64,000 bases of DNA from CAJMNU01 sp905214855 (lineage in GTDB: Bacteria; Bacillota; Clostridia; Lachnospirales; Lachnospiraceae). The translations under genes were made by a program, and so were the position numbers. The stretch spans positions 38,726-102,725 of the forward strand of contig CALADM010000017.1 of NCBI GenBank assembly GCA_937890595.1. The letters are read 5' to 3'. This document shows, in pieces, positions 61,152-64,000 of the stretch (position 1 is the stretch's first letter; every line of letters starts with the position of its first letter). The notes beneath the pieces were generated by a model. It was not told the origin of the DNA, did no database searches, and saw only the letters and a list, made by a program, of their open reading frames with translations.

Positions 61152-62426
61152 ATGATTGATGTAGCAAAGACTCCCCCGATGGGGTGGAATAGCTGGGATT
61201 GTTATGGTGCCAGTGTGACAGAAGAGGAACTTATGGGCAACGCAGAATATATGCGTGATCATTTAAAAGAGTTTGGATGGGAATATGTAGTTTGTGATAT
61301 CCAGTGGTATGAGCCAACTGCAGATTCTTCCAGATACCATAAGTTTGCTGATCTGGTGATGGATGAGTATTCTCGTTTGATGCCTGCTGTGAACCGTTTT
61401 CCTTCTGCTGCTGGAGGAACGGGATTTAAGAGGATCGCAGATAAAATTCATGCAATGGGTTTAAAGTTTGGTATCCATATCATGCGTGGCATTCCAAGAC
61501 AGGCAGTACACCAGAATACGAAGATACTGGGAAGTGATGCAACTGCAAGGGATATTGCACACCCGTTTTCATTGTGTTCTTGGAACACAGATATGTATGG
61601 TGTGGATCCGTCAAAACCGGGAGCTCAGGAGTACTATAATTCCTTATTCCAATTGTATGCGGAGTGGGGAGTGGATTATGTAAAAGTGGATGATATCTGT
61701 GTTACAGAGTTTAAACCATATGACCTGTATTCCGCAAAGGGAGAGATTGAACTGATTCGAAATGCGATCGATGCATGTGGCAGAGAGATTGTTTTGAGTC
61801 TGTCTCCAGGACCAGCTCTTTTGAATCAGGCAGAACATTTGACAGCAAATGCTAATATGTGGCGTATGACCGGAGATTACTGGGATCGTTGGAGTGATCT
61901 TTATAAGATGTTTGAACGGTGTGAGAAATGGGCACCATATGTAAAAGAACACCATTGGCCGGATTGTGATATGCTTCCGCTTGGACATATTGGAATCCGT
62001 GCACCAGAGCATGATTTCCCAGATCGCCGAACCCAGTTTACGAAAGATGAGCAGCGAAGTATGATGACGCTGTGGTGCGTATTTCGCTCTCCTTTGATGA
62101 TGGGCGGTGAGATGAGAGATAATGATGAGTTTACATTAAGTTTATTGACCAACAGAGATTTACTGGATATTCACCGTTATGGAAAAGATGCAAGACAATT
62201 GAGCAGACGGGAAGAGATCGTTGTCTGGAGAAGTATTTTGGAAGATGGAAGAGGTTGTATTGCTGTTTTCAATCTGAATGATACGGCACAGAGTCTGTGC
62301 ATAGATACGCCATGGGCACAGAGAGGCATGAGGGAAATCTGGGGACAGAAAGATAAGGTGCATCTGGTAGAGGGTAAATTTTATTTATCCATACCTGTGC
62401 ATGGATGTTTATGTCTCCTTGGATAG
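61152..62426 (+). CDS. Glycoside hydrolase family 27 protein (alpha-galactosidase type)
   Basis: Protein of 424 residues. Typical GH27 start TPPMGWNSWDCYGASV, nucleophile region VDYVKVDDIC, acid/base region in MTGDYWDRWSDL, and the short beta-sandwich C-terminus. No signal peptide, so it acts inside the cell on imported oligosaccharides. Specificity could be galactose or another alpha-linked sugar (GH27 also has N-acetylgalactosaminidases and arabinopyranosidases). ATG 61152 follows AAAGGA by 11 nt; earlier starts (61071, 61140) would add residues that do not fit the family. The insertion of the 178-bp element separates it from the upstream gene. Confidence 0.9.
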   Translation: MIDVAKTPPMGWNSWDCYGASVTEEELMGNAEYMRDHLKEFGWEYVVCDIQWYEPTADSSRYHKFADLVMDEYSRLMPAVNRFPSAAGGTGFKRIADKIHAMGLKFGIHIMRGIPRQAVHQNTKILGSDATARDIAHPFSLCSWNTDMYGVDPSKPGAQEYYNSLFQLYAEWGVDYVKVDDICVTEFKPYDLYSAKGEIELIRNAIDACGREIVLSLSPGPALLNQAEHLTANANMWRMTGDYWDRWSDLYKMFERCEKWAPYVKEHHWPDCDMLPLGHIGIRAPEHDFPDRRTQFTKDEQRSMMTLWCVFRSPLMMGGEMRDNDEFTLSLLTNRDLLDIHRYGKDARQLSRREEIVVWRSILEDGRGCIAVFNLNDTAQSLCIDTPWAQRGMREIWGQKDKVHLVEGKFYLSIPVHGCLCLLG

Positions 62427-62451
62427 AAAATTGCTATAAAAAATTAAAAAA

Positions 62452-62485
62452 ACAGAAAAGAAGGATTGCGTTTTTTCTGTGTTTG
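62452..62485 (+). terminator. Weak terminator after GH27
   Basis: ACAGAAAA (62452-62459) pairs with TTTTCTGT (62473-62480). The stem is AT-rich, so its strength is doubtful. Confidence 0.45.
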
Positions 62486-62580
62486 TAGTATGTTGACAAA
62501 ACGACAAGATTAGATGAGAAAGGAGAAAGGCATTTTTTCTGACTTTTTTAACAATGAGGAAAAAGTGTCTGGTTGGATGT

Positions 62581-63897
62581 ATGAAACAAGATATGATTGT
62601 AATTTTGGACTTGGGAAGCCACTTGAATACGAATGTGGCAAGAGCAATCCGTGCACTTGGAGTGTATAGTGAGATTTATCCACATGACATTACAATGGAA
62701 GAATTGAAGGCTTTACCAAATGTAAAGGGTATTGTGATCAGTGGTGGACCAAATCACATTGTGGATGGAGAACGCATTGATGTAAGACCTGAGATTTATG
62801 AGGCAGGATATCCAGTAATGGCAGTAGAGCATGAGCCAGCAAAAACTGAGAAGTGTGCTGTGGTTTGTCAGGCATGGCCACAGGAGGAAGAAGAGCTGAA
62901 GGCACTTCTGAAACCATTTGTATTTGAAAATTGTCATGCAGAAGCAAACTGGAACATGAAAAATTTTGTTGCAGATCAGATTGAACTGGTAAGAAAACAG
63001 GTTGGAGACAAAAAAGTGCTTTTGGCTTTGTCTGGTGGTGTAGACAGTTCTGTAGTAGCAGCTCTTTTGGTAAAGGCAATTGGTGATCAGCTGACTTGTG
63101 TTCATGTAAATCATGGTTTGATGAGAAAAGGCGAATCTGAGAGTGTTATTGAAGTGTTCAAGAACCAGTTAAATGCAAATCTGGTTTATGTAGATGCAAC
63201 AGATCGTTTCTTAGATAAGTTGGCAGGAGTAGCAGATCCAGAGCAGAAACGTAAGATCATTGGTTCTGAATTTATCCGTGTATTTGAGGAAGAAGCCAGA
63301 AAGTTGGAGGGAATTGAATTCCTTGGACAGGGAACAATTTATCCAGATATCGTGGAGAGTGGTACAAAGACAGCAAAGATGGTAAAATCCCATCATAATG
63401 TAGGCGGTCTTCCAGAGGATCTGCAGTTTAAGCTGGTTGAACCATTAAAACAGTTGTTTAAAGATGAAGTTCGTGCTTGTGGTTTGGAATTAGGTCTGCC
63501 AGATGAGATGGTATTCCGTCAGCCATTCCCAGGACCAGGACTTGGAGTTCGCTGCCTTGGAGCAATCACAAGAGAACGTCTGGCTGCAGTTCGTGAGGCT
63601 GATGCAATTCTTAGAGAAGAGTTTGCAAAAGCAGGTTTGAATAAGAAAGTATGGCAGTATTTTACTGTAGTTCCGGATTTCAAGTCTGTAGGTGTACGTG
63701 ATAATGCAAGATCTTATGAGTATCCTGTTATCATCCGTGCCGTAAATACTGTGGATGCAATGACTGCGACAGTAGAGAGAGTAGATTGGGATATTCTTTT
63801 GAAGATTACAGACCGTATCATGAAGGAAGTTCCAAATGTAAACCGTGTCTGCTATGATATGAGTCCAAAGCCAAGCGCTACAATTGAGTGGGAATAA
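62581..63897 (+). CDS. guaA: GMP synthase with truncated, nucleophile-less glutamine amidotransferase domain
   Basis: Converts XMP to GMP with ATP and an amino donor. The protein is 438 residues against about 510-525 for standard GuaA. The ATP pyrophosphatase domain (SGGVDSS at 151-157) and dimerisation domain (end SPKPSATIEWE) are complete. The N-terminal class I glutaminase domain opens normally (ILDLGS, ISGGPNHIV) but reads PVMAVEHEP where GICYG with the catalytic Cys should be, and about 75 residues that should follow, including the His-Glu pair, are missing. So it should need free ammonia or another glutaminase. ATG 62581 gives the usual N-terminus; no strong ribosome binding site is visible. 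Confidence 0.9.
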   Translation: MKQDMIVILDLGSHLNTNVARAIRALGVYSEIYPHDITMEELKALPNVKGIVISGGPNHIVDGERIDVRPEIYEAGYPVMAVEHEPAKTEKCAVVCQAWPQEEEELKALLKPFVFENCHAEANWNMKNFVADQIELVRKQVGDKKVLLALSGGVDSSVVAALLVKAIGDQLTCVHVNHGLMRKGESESVIEVFKNQLNANLVYVDATDRFLDKLAGVADPEQKRKIIGSEFIRVFEEEARKLEGIEFLGQGTIYPDIVESGTKTAKMVKSHHNVGGLPEDLQFKLVEPLKQLFKDEVRACGLELGLPDEMVFRQPFPGPGLGVRCLGAITRERLAAVREADAILREEFAKAGLNKKVWQYFTVVPDFKSVGVRDNARSYEYPVIIRAVNTVDAMTATVERVDWDILLKITDRIMKEVPNVNRVCYDMSPKPSATIEWE

Positions 63898-64000
63898 GTT
63901 GGAGTATCGTAAAAACCCAGTGTTTATGCGGGGTTGCGGCACTTTTAAAAGTCTTTTGATAACAAATTGATAACAGTTGCATAAGAGCCATTATTCTTGT
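63898..64000 (+). other. Post-guaA region resembling the end of an integrated element
   Basis: Directly after guaA come a GC-rich stretch, the palindrome ACTTTTAAAAGT (63941-63952) and two direct repeats TTGATAACA (63956-63964 and 63967-63975) 11 bp apart. Such direct repeats look like arm-type binding sites of tyrosine recombinases, and the guaA 3' end is a known integration target in Firmicutes. No integrase gene is inside the window. Confidence 0.4.

Overview
The window looks like chromosomal DNA of a low-GC, Gram-positive gut Clostridia species, most likely Lachnospiraceae (Blautia/Ruminococcus/Mediterraneibacter type). Reasons: strong AGGAGG-type ribosome binding sites, an ECF sigma/RsiV pair, a PerR-reverse rubrerythrin pair, Cys-lipobox lipoproteins with Thr/Glu/Ala-rich linkers, a GH3 enzyme with swapped domains, many ABC importers and four short-chain MATE/NSS-type transporters. 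No rRNA, tRNA, CRISPR array or intact transposase was seen. Genes are mostly on the + strand, densely packed and bounded by clear hairpin terminators.

Layout. 1-7.8 kb: tail of a glycerol 3-phosphate oxidation cluster (FAD oxidoreductase, DUF1667 protein, glycerol kinase), then an AAC(3)-like acetyltransferase, an M20 peptidase, a MATE pump and a sodium symporter. 7.8-15.7 kb: surface 5'-nucleotidase, a second MATE pump, aldose epimerase, the PerR/reverse-rubrerythrin oxidative stress pair, a LysR regulator and a PHP phosphoesterase. 15.9-25.8 kb: S1-domain protein, D-aminoacyl-tRNA deacylase, M18 aminopeptidase, trigger-factor-like lipoprotein, xanthine phosphoribosyltransferase with a HAD phosphatase, a small lipoprotein, a cell-wall-binding repeat protein and a mannitol-dehydrogenase-family oxidoreductase. 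25.9-32.5 kb: GH3 glucosidase, then an ECF sigma/RsiV-like anti-sigma operon with its own ECF-type promoter, flanked on both sides by clusters of perfect DnaA boxes, then a third MATE pump.

32.8-47.4 kb: amino-acid ABC importer with an AbgB-like amidohydrolase, aldo/keto reductase with ferredoxin domain, dihydroorotase with a HAD nucleotidase, 4-alpha-glucanotransferase, a PF04392-type (TrpXYZ-like) ABC importer, a cytidylate-kinase-like protein and an ABC-F protein with eroded motifs. 47.9-57.8 kb: oligopeptide ABC importer (five genes) followed by a ROK kinase, a CehA/McbA-type PHP hydrolase and an unrecognised protein, which together look like one uptake-and-processing locus. 57.8-62.4 kb: AraC regulator divergent from an unrecognised 552-residue protein and a GH27 alpha-galactosidase, with a small inverted-repeat element between the last two. 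62.6-64 kb: a GMP synthase whose glutaminase domain lacks the nucleophile region, followed by a sequence that resembles the end of an element integrated at the 3' end of guaA.

The most unusual items are the GMP synthase without a working glutamine site, the DnaA-box clusters around the sigma/anti-sigma operon, the palindromic element at 60.83-61.00 kb, and the two unrecognised proteins (57.1 and 59.0 kb) inside carbohydrate/peptide-processing loci. All assignments come from reading the sequence; no database search was run.
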